This document shows positions 1 to 6,770 of a stretch of 10,756 nucleotides of DNA, in pieces. The DNA comes from Paenibacillaceae bacterium UBA6304. Lineage in GTDB: Bacteria > Bacillota > Bacilli > Paenibacillales > Paenibacillaceae. Below the pieces are notes generated by a model, which ran no database searches, had not been told where the DNA came from, and saw only the letters and a program-made list of their open reading frames with translations. The position numbers were made by a program, and so were the translations under genes. The first letter of the stretch is position 1, and each line of letters begins with the position of its first letter. The stretch lies in assembly GCA_002439285.1 (NCBI GenBank), contig DJTQ01000438.1, positions 1 to 10,756 of the forward strand, read 5' to 3'.

Positions 1-2
1 TT

Positions 3-1208
3 GCGGAAGCCACCGTAAAGCTGTTACAGGAACGCTGCCCGCTTGAGGGAATTGAACTGAAGATCACGGGGGGAGAAAGCTTCCTTTATGAGGCGTTTAT
101 CACTCTCGGATTCGATCCGATCGAAGGCTTCCAACTGCTGGATGCTTCCGAACTGTCCGGAGGACGGATCGATCCCCGGCAGCACACGCTGATCGGCCAG
201 GTTTACGATGAATTTACCGCCTCGGACGTGAAGCTGGGTCTGATGGAAATCTATCCGGATGATTATGAGGTCGTTGTCGGACATGCACTGGGCGTGACGG
301 GAGCGGAGCAAGTGTTGCGCATTCCGCTATATGAACTGGACCGTGTTCAGGGGTACGGTAATTTGTCGCTGGTTTACGTCCCGGCTAGCCATGATGATAA
401 TTTACGGATCCGGAGCTTTGAGCGGCTTCACGAAATCGTGACTATTCTCCGCAGTCCGGAAGGTTGCCCGTGGGATCGGGAGCAAACCCACCAGTCGATC
501 CGTAAAAACCTCATTGAAGAAACCTATGAGGTACTTGAAACGATTGATGATGACGATCCCGATCATATGCGGGAAGAGCTTGGCGATTTGCTTCTGCAGA
601 TTATGCTGCATTCGCAAATGGAAGAAGAGACCGGAATGTTTACGGCTTATGACGTGATTCAGGAGCTCAATGAAAAGCTGCTGTACCGTCATCCGCATGT
701 GTTCGGCGATCTGAGTGCTGAGGATGCCGAAGCAGCGCTCAAAAATTGGGACGCCATGAAGACGGAAGAGAAGCGGCGCAAAGGCCTCGAACCGGAGAAA
801 TTGTCCACCCTAAGCGGCGTACCCCGGGATCTGCCGGCGTTAATGAAGGCATACAAGCTGCAGAAAAAGGCGGCCAAGGTCGGGTTTGACTGGGACACTA
901 TCGAAGGCGTCTGGGCAAAAATCGATGAGGAACTGGCCGAATTGAAAGAGGCCGTAGCCGGCGGGCATGAGGCTCAGGATCAGGCCCTGGAGCTCGGGGA
1001 TGTTCTGTTCTCCATCGTGAATGCCGCCCGTTATATAGGAGCCGATCCAGAGGAGGCCTTGTCTATGACGATAGCGAAATTTGTCAGACGGTTTACGTAT
1101 GTGGAAGACAAGCTTCGCGAAGCCGGGAAGACGCCGTCAGACAGCAATTTGGCCGAGATGGACAAGCTTTGGGATGCCGCCAAAAGCCTTGAAAAAACAT
1201 CCAGATAA
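3..1208 (+). CDS. mazG: Nucleoside triphosphate pyrophosphohydrolase, MazG/YabN type (5' partial)
   Basis: The protein is open at the left edge; the first complete codon is at base 3 and 401 residues are visible. Proteins of this type hydrolyse nucleoside triphosphates to monophosphate and pyrophosphate, cleaning the nucleotide pool. The first ~125 visible residues match the end of the tetrapyrrole-methylase-like N-terminal domain of YabN (GGESFLYEAF, then GFQLLDA, IGQVYDEF and ASDVKLGLMEIYPDDYEVVV). Two MazG helical domains follow. The first has CPWDREQTH, EETYE (visible residues 172-176) and EELGD (191-195), the metal-binding acidic motifs. The second has KVGFDW, EELAELKE and ELGDVLFS. By comparison with Bacillus YabN (about 490 residues), roughly 80 to 90 residues lie before the window. 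The GTG at 228 is internal, not the start, because homologous sequence continues upstream without a stop. Family assignment is firm; physiological substrate is not deducible. Confidence 0.93.
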   Translation, partial: AEATVKLLQERCPLEGIELKITGGESFLYEAFITLGFDPIEGFQLLDASELSGGRIDPRQHTLIGQVYDEFTASDVKLGLMEIYPDDYEVVVGHALGVTGAEQVLRIPLYELDRVQGYGNLSLVYVPASHDDNLRIRSFERLHEIVTILRSPEGCPWDREQTHQSIRKNLIEETYEVLETIDDDDPDHMREELGDLLLQIMLHSQMEEETGMFTAYDVIQELNEKLLYRHPHVFGDLSAEDAEAALKNWDAMKTEEKRRKGLEPEKLSTLSGVPRDLPALMKAYKLQKKAAKVGFDWDTIEGVWAKIDEELAELKEAVAGGHEAQDQALELGDVLFSIVNAARYIGADPEEALSMTIAKFVRRFTYVEDKLREAGKTPSDSNLAEMDKLWDAAKSLEKTSR

Positions 1209-1277
1209 CTCGAATTTTCACTAAAAAACGGTTTTTTTTGCGAAAAAACAAAAAAAAGTTGATGTACGGGCAGGAAT

Positions 1278-1345
1278 TTGAGTTTCAAGGCAGAATACTC
1301 ATACAAAGATATCTCCGCGGCTTACAGCCGTAAGGGCTGAAGCCG
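1278..1345 (+). promoter_or_regulatory. hup leader: weak candidate promoter and strong 5' stem-loop
   Basis: The 179-base gap between mazG and hup holds a clear hairpin at 1318-1345. CGGCTT (1318-1323) pairs with AAGCCG (1340-1345) and CAGCC (1325-1329) with GGCTG (1335-1339), with one bulged A and a 5-base loop. No T-run follows directly, so it is not an intrinsic terminator. A weak sigma-A-like pair lies just upstream: TTGAGT at 1278-1283 and TACAAA at 1302-1307, 18 bp apart, each about 4 of 6 matches. If this promoter is real, the hairpin would sit at the very 5' end of the mRNA, where stem-loops commonly stabilise abundant messages. The hairpin is seen directly; the promoter and its role are inference. 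Confidence 0.4.
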
Positions 1346-1387
1346 TTAGTATCCATCTATTTCTTTTATTATTGGGAGGCATTATTA

Positions 1388-1660
1388 ATGAACAAAACAG
1401 ATCTGATCAACAACATTTCCAGCAAAAGCGGTTTGACTAAAAAAGACGTTGAAACCGTATTGAACGGTGTTCTCGGCGAAATTACCGATGCCCTTGCCGG
1501 CGGAGACAAAGTACAATTGATCGGCTTCGGCACGTTCGAAACTCGCAAACGTTCCGGTCGTACAGGCCGCAACCCGCAAACTGGTAAAACAATTGAAATC
1601 CCTGCATCCAATGTTCCAGCTTTCAAAGCAGGCAACAAACTTAAAGAAGCCGTAAAATAA
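1388..1660 (+). CDS. hup: HU family DNA-binding protein
   Basis: A 90-residue HU/HBsu-type nucleoid protein. HU homodimers bind and bend DNA without strong sequence preference and compact the nucleoid. The sequence has the full family signature: MNKTDLINNISSKSGLTKKD at the N-terminus, GFGTFETRKRSGRTGRNPQT leading into the DNA-binding beta arm with the intercalating proline, and AFKAGNKLKEAV at the C-terminus. Length is normal for the family. The start is supported by GGGAGG at 1374-1379, eight bases upstream. Its stop codon overlaps the start of rqcP (TAATG), so the two are co-transcribed and probably translationally coupled. In B. subtilis the HU gene hbs lies elsewhere, so its position between mazG and rqcP differs from that model. 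Confidence 0.97.
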   Translation: MNKTDLINNISSKSGLTKKDVETVLNGVLGEITDALAGGDKVQLIGFGTFETRKRSGRTGRNPQTGKTIEIPASNVPAFKAGNKLKEAVK

Positions 1661-1941
1661 TGCGTCTTGATAAATTCCTGAAGGTGTCCCGGTTGATTAA
1701 GCGGCGCACGGTGGCGAAGGATGTCTCCGAACAAGGCAGAGTCCTGATCAACGGGCGCGAATCCAAACCGAGCAGTACCGTCAAGGTGGGCGACGAGATT
1801 ACCGTTCAATTCGGCCAAAAGCTGGTGACGGTACGCGTCGAGCGCCTCGCAGAGACGACTCGCAAGGAAGAGGCTGCCACCCTGTATACCTTAGTCAAGG
1901 AAGAACCGATCGCTAGAGACTCCGGTCTTGACTGGAATTAA
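1660..1941 (+). CDS. rqcP: RqcP (YabO/Hsp15-like) S4-domain ribosome quality-control protein
   Basis: A 93-residue basic protein with an N-terminal S4 RNA-binding fold (about residues 1-60: MRLDKFLKVSRLIKRRTVAK, GRVLINGR, KPSSTVKVGDEI). This matches YabO, now called RqcP, which in B. subtilis binds the stalled 50S subunit with peptidyl-tRNA and helps RqcH add C-terminal alanine tails. It is slightly longer than the B. subtilis protein (about 86 residues), with a short charged tail. The ATG shares its A with the HU stop codon and there is no strong separate ribosome binding site, only a purine stretch inside hup, so translation probably depends on termination of HU. A strong terminator follows 11 bases after the stop. 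Family membership is clear; the alanine-tailing role is carried over from B. subtilis. Confidence 0.93.
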   Translation: MRLDKFLKVSRLIKRRTVAKDVSEQGRVLINGRESKPSSTVKVGDEITVQFGQKLVTVRVERLAETTRKEEAATLYTLVKEEPIARDSGLDWN

Positions 1942-1952
1942 AGCGTGAGATC

Positions 1953-1992
1953 AAGCATGTTCCGTTTATATAATAACGGAGCATGCTTTTTT
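1953..1992 (+). terminator. Intrinsic terminator of the hup-rqcP transcript
   Basis: AAGCATG (1953-1959) pairs with CATGCTT (1982-1988) and TCCGTT (1961-1966) with AACGGA (1975-1980), joined by one U-G wobble, giving a 14-bp stem with an 8-base AT loop. Six T residues (1987-1992) overlap and follow the stem. This is a classical rho-independent terminator on the + strand. Confidence 0.9.
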
Positions 1993-2083
1993 AATAAGCT
2001 CATATAGATTAACAGTTTAGTAAATCGGTTCTAAAGCCAAGGATCCCTCCATAAGCTATTTGTAAGAAGGAGGGGTACATGCC

Positions 2084-2365
2084 ATGGTCGAACAGGGGAA
2101 AGGGAAGCGTCAGGAATTGCATCTAATGCAAAGAAAGCTGCTGGAGATCTCGGGCGTTCTGAACGTGGAGAGTTTCGATAGCGAAGAGTTTTTACTTCAG
2201 ACGGAACTTGGGCATTTGACGATCCGGGGTCAAAATTTACATATCAAGAACCTCAATTTGGAGCAGGGGCTTGTCAGTATTGAGGGTCTGGTCAACTCCT
2301 TATCCTATTTGGATCCGGGATCGCACGGGACCGGCAAAGGTCTGCTCGGGAAGCTGTTCCGATGA
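2084..2365 (+). CDS. yabP: Sporulation protein YabP
   Basis: A 93-residue protein of the YabP/YqfC sporulation family. Visible family features are RKLLEISGVLNVESFDSEEF, then FLLQTELGHLTIRGQNLHIKN and LEQGLVSIEGLVNSLSYLD, a compact beta-rich domain of unknown biochemical function. In B. subtilis, yabP and yabQ are expressed in the mother cell under sigma-E, and yabQ is needed for normal spore cortex. The start at 2084 has AAGGAGG at 2067-2073, ten bases upstream; the nearby ATG at 2079 is out of frame. The end overlaps yabQ by four bases (ATGA). Upstream, CATATAGA (2001-2008) and CATAAGCT (2050-2057) each resemble a sigma-E -10 element, but neither has a convincing -35, so no promoter is called. 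Confidence 0.93.
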   Translation: MVEQGKGKRQELHLMQRKLLEISGVLNVESFDSEEFLLQTELGHLTIRGQNLHIKNLNLEQGLVSIEGLVNSLSYLDPGSHGTGKGLLGKLFR

Positions 2366-2931
2366 ATTTACATACGCAGTGGGTGACTCTCCTGTGGATG
2401 TTCGCTTGCGGGGGAATTATGGGAATCGCCTTTGACAGCTATCGCGTTGTGTCGGGGCAACTTCGCTTCCCCCGCTGGAGCGTACATCTCCTGGATGTAG
2501 GTTACTGGATCGCCGCTTCCCTCTTTGTATTTCGCACCCTCTACCATGTAAACCAAGGAGAACTCCGGTTTTATGTATTCCTCGGTTTATTTATAGGCGT
2601 TTGGATTCATTTTTTGTTTCTCAGTTTTATAACGGAACGATTTGTGGTAAATTTAATAAAGGTAGTTCAAAAGATTTACAGAATAACCATCCGAATATTA
2701 GAATTGGCAGTGCTTACACCGCTGAAATGGCTACTGAAGTGCGTGCGAATGCTGCTGGGATTTGTTTGGATCGTATTATTTTTTATGGGGAGGGTGACAC
2801 TGTCCCCAATTTGGAAACTTTTACGCTGGGTCTCAAGACCTATATGGAAGAATCTGCGATGGCCGGACAGGCTCCATTCGATAAAAAATGGGCTTGCGGC
2901 ATTATGGAAACGCTGGTTCAGCAAAGAATAA
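2362..2931 (+). CDS. yabQ: Spore cortex biosynthesis protein YabQ, membrane protein
   Basis: A 189-residue integral membrane protein matching YabQ, required for spore cortex formation in B. subtilis, where it locates to the membranes around the forespore. Hydrophobic segments lie at about residues 7-27 (LLWMFACGGIMGIAFDSYRV), 40-60, 71-90 (FYVFLGLFIGVWIHFLFLSF) and 128-145. The C-terminal third is rich in Trp, Arg and Lys (WKLLRWVSRPIWKNLRW), which suggests an amphipathic, cytosolic, membrane-associated tail. The ATG overlaps the yabP stop, and the ribosome binding site is weak (GGGAAG), so translational coupling is likely. A 116-residue reading frame over the same bases in another phase is a shadow. 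Confidence 0.9.
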   Translation: MNLHTQWVTLLWMFACGGIMGIAFDSYRVVSGQLRFPRWSVHLLDVGYWIAASLFVFRTLYHVNQGELRFYVFLGLFIGVWIHFLFLSFITERFVVNLIKVVQKIYRITIRILELAVLTPLKWLLKCVRMLLGFVWIVLFFMGRVTLSPIWKLLRWVSRPIWKNLRWPDRLHSIKNGLAALWKRWFSKE

Positions 2932-2951
2932 TCAAAACGGAGGTGCCCTGA

Positions 2952-3299
2952 ATGCGTGATGGAGCGGACAAAACGAAGAACATAAATCGGAATGCCGTGA
3001 AGTCGGTCGGGGCGCGAAGACGGATTCGATTATGGACTTGCTTTATGGTGTTGTTCATTGGCTGGGCAGGCTACACTTATATCGCCCAATCCGGAGAGAT
3101 CGGGAACAAATCCCGTCAGTTGGCGGAGCGGCAGGCTTCGAAGGAAGCTAATGAGCAAACATTAAACCAATTAAAATATGAACTAAACCGGCTTAAAGAT
3201 CCTGAATATATCGGTCAAATCGCGATGAAGAAGTACGGACTTTACAAACCGGGGGAAATTCCGGTTCGCGTATCGGAGTCAGAATCCGGAAATGACTGA
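2952..3299 (+). CDS. divIC: Cell division protein DivIC (FtsB-like)
   Basis: A 115-residue bitopic division protein. A basic cytosolic N-terminus (RRRIR at 22-26) is followed by one membrane span (about 27-45, LWTCFMVLFIGWAGYTYIA), a coiled coil (about 48-82) and the conserved LKDPEYIGQIAMKKYGLYKPGE block. DivIC pairs with FtsL and DivIB in the divisome on the outer face of the membrane and helps activate septal wall synthesis. Length and architecture are typical. GGAGGTG at 2939-2945 stands six bases before the ATG, and the gap to yabQ is only 20 bases, so it can be read with the sporulation genes. As an essential vegetative gene it should also need expression in growth, but no separate promoter was recognised. 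Confidence 0.93.
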   Translation: MRDGADKTKNINRNAVKSVGARRRIRLWTCFMVLFIGWAGYTYIAQSGEIGNKSRQLAERQASKEANEQTLNQLKYELNRLKDPEYIGQIAMKKYGLYKPGEIPVRVSESESGND

Positions 3300-3321
3300 C
3301 CCCATACGGGATATACGGCTG

Positions 3322-3350
3322 TTGACCTTGTTTGGCTCATTATGTATAAT
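3322..3350 (+). promoter_or_regulatory. Sigma-A promoter of yabR
   Basis: TTGACC (3322-3327) and TATAAT (3345-3350) are separated by exactly 17 bases. The -10 is a perfect consensus and the -35 matches five of six. The predicted transcript starts near 3357, about 60 bases before the yabR start codon. It separates yabR from the divIC transcript. Confidence 0.85.
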
Positions 3351-3415
3351 CAAATCACCGCAGTCATGTTTTCGAGGCCTGGCTGTATATTTTTAAGGGA
3401 GGATCATTTTATTTT

Positions 3416-3901
3416 ATGTCAATTGAAGTGGGCACCAAGTTAGAAGGAAAAGTGACAGGCATCACGCATTTCGGAGCATTTGTGGATCTGTCAGGAGGTG
3501 TCACGGGTCTCGTTCACATCTCGGAGATCGCAGACAATTATGTTAAAGACGTCAATGATCATCTGAAGATCGGCGATATGGTTACCGTTAAAGTAATCAA
3601 TGTCGACAAGGACGGCAAGATCGGACTTTCCATTAAGCAAGCCGTTGATAAACCGGTAGAGGCTACTACTACTAGACCGCCTCGCGCACCACGCAGCGAT
3701 CGTCCTGGAGGTAGAGACGGAGATCGTCCTGGCGGAGGATTTAACCGGGATCGGGGAGGACGTCCTTTTAAGCCGCAACCGAACAAAGCTTCATTTGAAG
3801 ATAAAGTTTCCCGTTTCCTTAAGGATAGTGAAGAACGCATTTCTTCGCTGAAGAAGAACACGGAAGGTAAACGCGGAGGACGCGGAGCCAAACGTATGTA
3901 A
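3416..3901 (+). CDS. yabR: S1-domain RNA-binding protein YabR
   Basis: A 161-residue cytosolic protein. Residues 5-74 form an S1 OB-fold like those of polynucleotide phosphorylase and ribosomal protein S1 (VGTKLEGKVTGITHFGAFVD, GLVHISEIAD, KIGDMVTVKVINVDKDGKIG). Residues 78-120 are a low-complexity Arg/Gly/Pro linker with a twice-repeated DRPGG. Residues 124-161 form a charged helix (FEDKVSRFLKDSEERISSLK) ending in GKRGGRGAKRM. This order matches B. subtilis YabR (about 128 residues), with the longer linker accounting for the extra length. General RNA binding is a safe inference; the target is unknown. AAGGGAGG (3395-3402) lies 13 bases before the ATG, rather far but clear. It is a single-gene transcript between its own promoter and terminator. 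Confidence 0.93.
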   Translation: MSIEVGTKLEGKVTGITHFGAFVDLSGGVTGLVHISEIADNYVKDVNDHLKIGDMVTVKVINVDKDGKIGLSIKQAVDKPVEATTTRPPRAPRSDRPGGRDGDRPGGGFNRDRGGRPFKPQPNKASFEDKVSRFLKDSEERISSLKKNTEGKRGGRGAKRM

Positions 3902-3926
3902 TTTACTGCTTTTATATTGAAATCCA

Positions 3927-3956
3927 CCGCAGGCAATTTATTGCTTGCGGTTTTTT
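3927..3956 (+). terminator. Intrinsic terminator of yabR
   Basis: CCGCAGGCAA (3927-3936) pairs with TTGCTTGCGG (3941-3950) in a 10-bp stem with one G-U wobble and a TTTA loop, followed by TTTTTT (3951-3956). It lies 26 bases after the yabR stop. Confidence 0.9.
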
Positions 3957-4163
3957 GTTTTGTCTGAGCCAGAATCGATAATATTTTTTTTGTCGTCTGA
4001 GCGTCTTAGCCGACAGGTTATTACGGAATCTTCGCCCATCTCTGGATGAATTGACAGAAATTGTTTGGCACATGGAATCCGTTTTGTACGAACATAGGAA
4101 CGCCTTCCGGCGGTCATCCTCAACGGGGGCGTGGGTTCGAGATGTTTCGTATTCCTCTCTCAA
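3957..4163 (+). other. Non-coding gap between yabR and spoIIE, with one hairpin
   Basis: No supportable gene is seen here. In B. subtilis the yabR-spoIIE gap carries tRNA-Met and tRNA-Glu genes; no cloverleaf could be folded here, although GGGTTCGAG (about 4133-4141) resembles a T-loop. A hairpin at 3992-4014 has GTCG paired with CGAC and CTGAG with CTTAG (one wobble, one internal mismatch). It is preceded, not followed, by a T-run, so it is not a + strand terminator; on the - strand it would be followed by A residues. Reverse-strand reading frames here carry no family signature and are treated as chance. Confidence 0.5.
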
Positions 4164-4172
4164 TTTGTCGGA
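4164..4172 (+). promoter_or_regulatory. Upstream Spo0A box of spoIIE
   Basis: TTTGTCGGA matches the Spo0A box consensus TTTGTCRAA at eight of nine positions. It is centred about 70 bases upstream of the predicted spoIIE transcription start, a normal position for an activator site. Confidence 0.6.
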
Positions 4173-4197
4173 AAATTCTTTGCTATAGGCTCCGGTA

Positions 4198-4231
4198 AAT
4201 GACAAACTTTCCGCGCACCCCCTCCTATAAT
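4198..4231 (+). promoter_or_regulatory. spoIIE promoter: Spo0A box over a -35 spaced 21 bp from the -10
   Basis: AATGACAAA (4198-4206) is a reverse-strand Spo0A box (TTTGTCATT, seven of nine). It overlaps ATGACA (4199-4204), a five-of-six match to the sigma-A -35. TATAAT is at 4226-4231, giving a 21-bp spacer. The B. subtilis spoIIE promoter is known for this same over-long 21-bp spacing and for activation by phosphorylated Spo0A acting with sigma-A RNA polymerase. Transcription is predicted to start near 4238. Confidence 0.8.
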
Positions 4232-4271
4232 GGGACATACCTTACAAAAACGGAAAGGTCGGTGCCAGGCA

Positions 4272-6770
4272 ATGGAGAAATGGAATGTGATCCCATTCCC
4301 AGGGATGAAGAAGGCTAAAGGGCAGATGAGAGGATTTCGGTGGGATGGCTGGAAGCAGATTCCGATCGTAGTCAATTTCGGCAAAATGTTTGCGGCGAGC
4401 AAGTGGACAGGCTTGTTCCTGTTAATGAGCTTTTTGCTCGGCAAGGCCACGATTCTGGATGAGCTTTCGCCTTTTGCCGCTGCATTCTTTGCAGTGATGA
4501 TGTTTATGCGTCGCGATATCGCTGTGGTGACGGGAGCGGTCATGGTTGCCGGGGCTATGTTTATATCAGGTCAACACGCTGCCGTGATTGCGGCGGAATT
4601 GCTTATCTTCTTTTTAATCCATAAAGGGATGGAATCGTTCGAGCGCGCCGATGTATCCTATGCACCGCTCATGGTATTTACCAGCACCTTTTTGGCTCTT
4701 CTGTTTACGGCGGTGATTGGTCCGTCTCTTTCCTGGTATGAATTTGTGATCATCGTGATGGATGCGGTACTCAGCTTTGTACTGACGCTCGTATTTATTC
4801 AAGCCGTTCCCGTCTTTACTTATCGAAAAAGGAATTTTCAGCTAAAAACGGAGGAAATCGTCTGCCTCGTCATTTTGTTGGCTTCCGTGATGACCGGCTC
4901 CGTAGGCTGGGAAGTTTCCGGATTGTCCATCGAGCATATTTTGACCAGATATTTAATTCTGTTATTCGCCCTGGTTGGCGGCGCCACGCTCGGTGCTTCC
5001 GTGGGTGTGGTGACCGGGCTGATCCTTAGCTTGGCCGATACGTCGGCACTCTACCAGATGAGTCTACTCGCTTTCTCGGGGATGCTGGCCGGGATGCTGC
5101 GGGAAGGACGCAAATGGGCCGTAGGTTTTGGAATGCTGCTGGGTTCATCGATTTTGTCCATTTATTTAACGGGGCCAGCGGATGTATTAGCTTCTACCTG
5201 GGAGAGCTGCGTTGCCGTAGTATTGTTCTTATTAACGCCGAAAAGCGTTGTCAGTTCTATTGCCAAATATATTCCTGGAACCCAGGATCATACGAAAACC
5301 CAGCATGAGTACGCCAAACGGATGCGTGAAGTCACGGCAGGCCGGGTATCGCAATTTTCTCAGGTGTTCCGCCAATTATCCCGAAGCTTCGGGCAGATTG
5401 CCAGTTCGGGGGAAGTTGCTAAACGGAGCGAGGAAGTGGACCATTTCATGAATGCGGTCACTGAAGGCGCATGCGCTACCTGCTTCCGCCGTAATTCATG
5501 CTGGGACGGAAAGTTCTATCAAACCTATAAGTATATGACGGACATGATGACGGCGGTAGAGGAGAACCCGGATTTGTCCAAGGACGAGCTGCCTGTCAAG
5601 TGGAACAAAATATGTACGAAGAGCGACCAGGTGCTAGAGGTCATGAAGCGGGAGTACAATCTCTATCAACATGATATGCACTGGAAACGGCAAATATACG
5701 ATAGCCGGCTATTGGTCGCGGAGCAATTGTCGGGCGTATCGCAGGTCATGGAGGATCTGGCTAGGGAAATTCAACGCGAAGGACAAGCCATGTATAAACA
5801 GGAAGAGCAAATTCGCGAGGCGCTGGAAAAGATGGGGTTATCCATTCACAACATAGATATCGTGAATCTGGATCACGGCAATGTCGAGATTGAAATTGTA
5901 CATGCCTATACCCGTGGGTATGATGAATGCCGTAAAATCATTGCTCCCTTAATGTCGGATATCCTGGGCGAGCAGATTGCCGTGGTCGGTGAATCGATGG
6001 CGGGCGGACGCGATGGGTTGGCTACCGTAACGTTCGGTTCGGCCAAAACCTATGAGATCAAGACAGGCGTAGCGGGAACGGCAAAAGGGGGAGACCTGCT
6101 ATCCGGAGATAGTTTCAGCGCCATGGAGCTCGGCAACGGTACCTATGCGGTGGCCATCAGCGATGGTATGGGTAACGGAGAGCGCGCCCGATTGGAAAGC
6201 AGCACCGCTTTAAGTATTTTGGAACAGCTATTGCAATCAGGTATGGATGAAACGTTGGCGATCAAGTCGGTGAATTCTATCCTCATGCTCCGTTCGCCGG
6301 ATGAGATTTACGCAACGGTCGATATGGCATTAATCGATGAATATTCGGCCCGGACCACGTTCCTGAAAATCGGTTCTTCTCCCAGCTTCATTAAACGGGG
6401 GCTGGAAGTCATTCCGATCTCGGCCAGTAATTTGCCGATCGGGATTATCCAGGATATCGAGGTAGATCTGGTGACGGTGCAACTATTCCCTGGCGATACG
6501 CTCATTATGATGACCGATGGAATTTATGATGCACCAGGGTACGCCGTGAATAAGGAACTGTGGATCAAGCGACTGATTCAGGAGATTCAGTCGGAGGATC
6601 CCCAAGAAATAGCCGATTGTTTGCTGGAATCCGTCATCCGGTATCAAAAAAATATGATCTTGGATGATATGACCGTAGCAGTCGCGAAGATCGAACATTT
6701 CATGCCTCAATGGTCCACGCTTCATATTCCCGGAATTACCCGTCTTGAACGTCCAAGGACGGTAAGCTAG
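4272..6770 (+). CDS. spoIIE: Stage II sporulation protein E, membrane-bound PP2C phosphatase
   Basis: An 832-residue protein, close to the 827 of B. subtilis SpoIIE. It dephosphorylates the anti-anti-sigma factor SpoIIAA to release sigma-F in the forespore, and acts with FtsZ in polar septation. Residues from about 40 to 340 are a run of membrane spans (about ten). A central cytosolic region has a Cys cluster (C401, C404, C410) seen in the family. The C-terminal PP2C domain begins near residue 600, with SGDSFSAMELGNG, the metal-binding DGMGNG (D631), SPDEIYATVDMALID, MMTDGIYDAP (D749) and LDDMTVAV (D798, D799). The ATG at 4272 is chosen because the in-frame ATG at 4230 lies within the -10 box and before the predicted transcript start. 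The ribosome binding site is modest (GAAAGG, 4253-4258, 13 bases away). No convincing terminator follows. Confidence 0.96.
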   Translation: MEKWNVIPFPGMKKAKGQMRGFRWDGWKQIPIVVNFGKMFAASKWTGLFLLMSFLLGKATILDELSPFAAAFFAVMMFMRRDIAVVTGAVMVAGAMFISGQHAAVIAAELLIFFLIHKGMESFERADVSYAPLMVFTSTFLALLFTAVIGPSLSWYEFVIIVMDAVLSFVLTLVFIQAVPVFTYRKRNFQLKTEEIVCLVILLASVMTGSVGWEVSGLSIEHILTRYLILLFALVGGATLGASVGVVTGLILSLADTSALYQMSLLAFSGMLAGMLREGRKWAVGFGMLLGSSILSIYLTGPADVLASTWESCVAVVLFLLTPKSVVSSIAKYIPGTQDHTKTQHEYAKRMREVTAGRVSQFSQVFRQLSRSFGQIASSGEVAKRSEEVDHFMNAVTEGACATCFRRNSCWDGKFYQTYKYMTDMMTAVEENPDLSKDELPVKWNKICTKSDQVLEVMKREYNLYQHDMHWKRQIYDSRLLVAEQLSGVSQVMEDLAREIQREGQAMYKQEEQIREALEKMGLSIHNIDIVNLDHGNVEIEIVHAYTRGYDECRKIIAPLMSDILGEQIAVVGESMAGGRDGLATVTFGSAKTYEIKTGVAGTAKGGDLLSGDSFSAMELGNGTYAVAISDGMGNGERARLESSTALSILEQLLQSGMDETLAIKSVNSILMLRSPDEIYATVDMALIDEYSARTTFLKIGSSPSFIKRGLEVIPISASNLPIGIIQDIEVDLVTVQLFPGDTLIMMTDGIYDAPGYAVNKELWIKRLIQEIQSEDPQEIADCLLESVIRYQKNMILDDMTVAVAKIEHFMPQWSTLHIPGITRLERPRTVS

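Noticed and set aside
228..1208. mazG starting at GTG 228
   Set aside because: YabN-like sequence continues in frame to the left edge without a stop, so this is an internal valine codon of a 5'-truncated gene.
1231..1249. GTTTTTT/AAAAAAC hairpin after mazG as a terminator
   Set aside because: The stem is almost entirely A-T with a short loop and is followed by A residues, not T; it is more likely an AT-rich tract near the hup promoter.
2001..2057. Sigma-E promoter for yabP (CATATAGA or CATAAGCT as -10)
   Set aside because: Each resembles the -10 element, but the matching -35 regions (GCATGCT, TTCTAAA) are weak and the first lies in the terminator stem. Plausible from regulation in B. subtilis, not supported enough to call.
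2601..2951. 116-residue frame over yabQ
   Set aside because: It lies in another phase of yabQ, which has family similarity and proper overlap with yabP; this frame has no recognisable motif.
4133..4141. GGGTTCGAG as the T-loop of a tRNA
   Set aside because: Flanking bases do not form a 5-bp T-stem or an acceptor stem, and no anticodon arm is seen at the right distance.
3912..4238. 108-residue reverse-strand frame between yabR and spoIIE
   Set aside because: It has no recognisable motif, covers the yabR terminator and the spoIIE promoter, and shows no good ribosome binding site.
6740..6762. Hairpin at the end of spoIIE as its terminator
   Set aside because: CCGTC/GACGG plus TTG/CAA with a bulge overlaps the coding end, is short, and lacks a following T-run.
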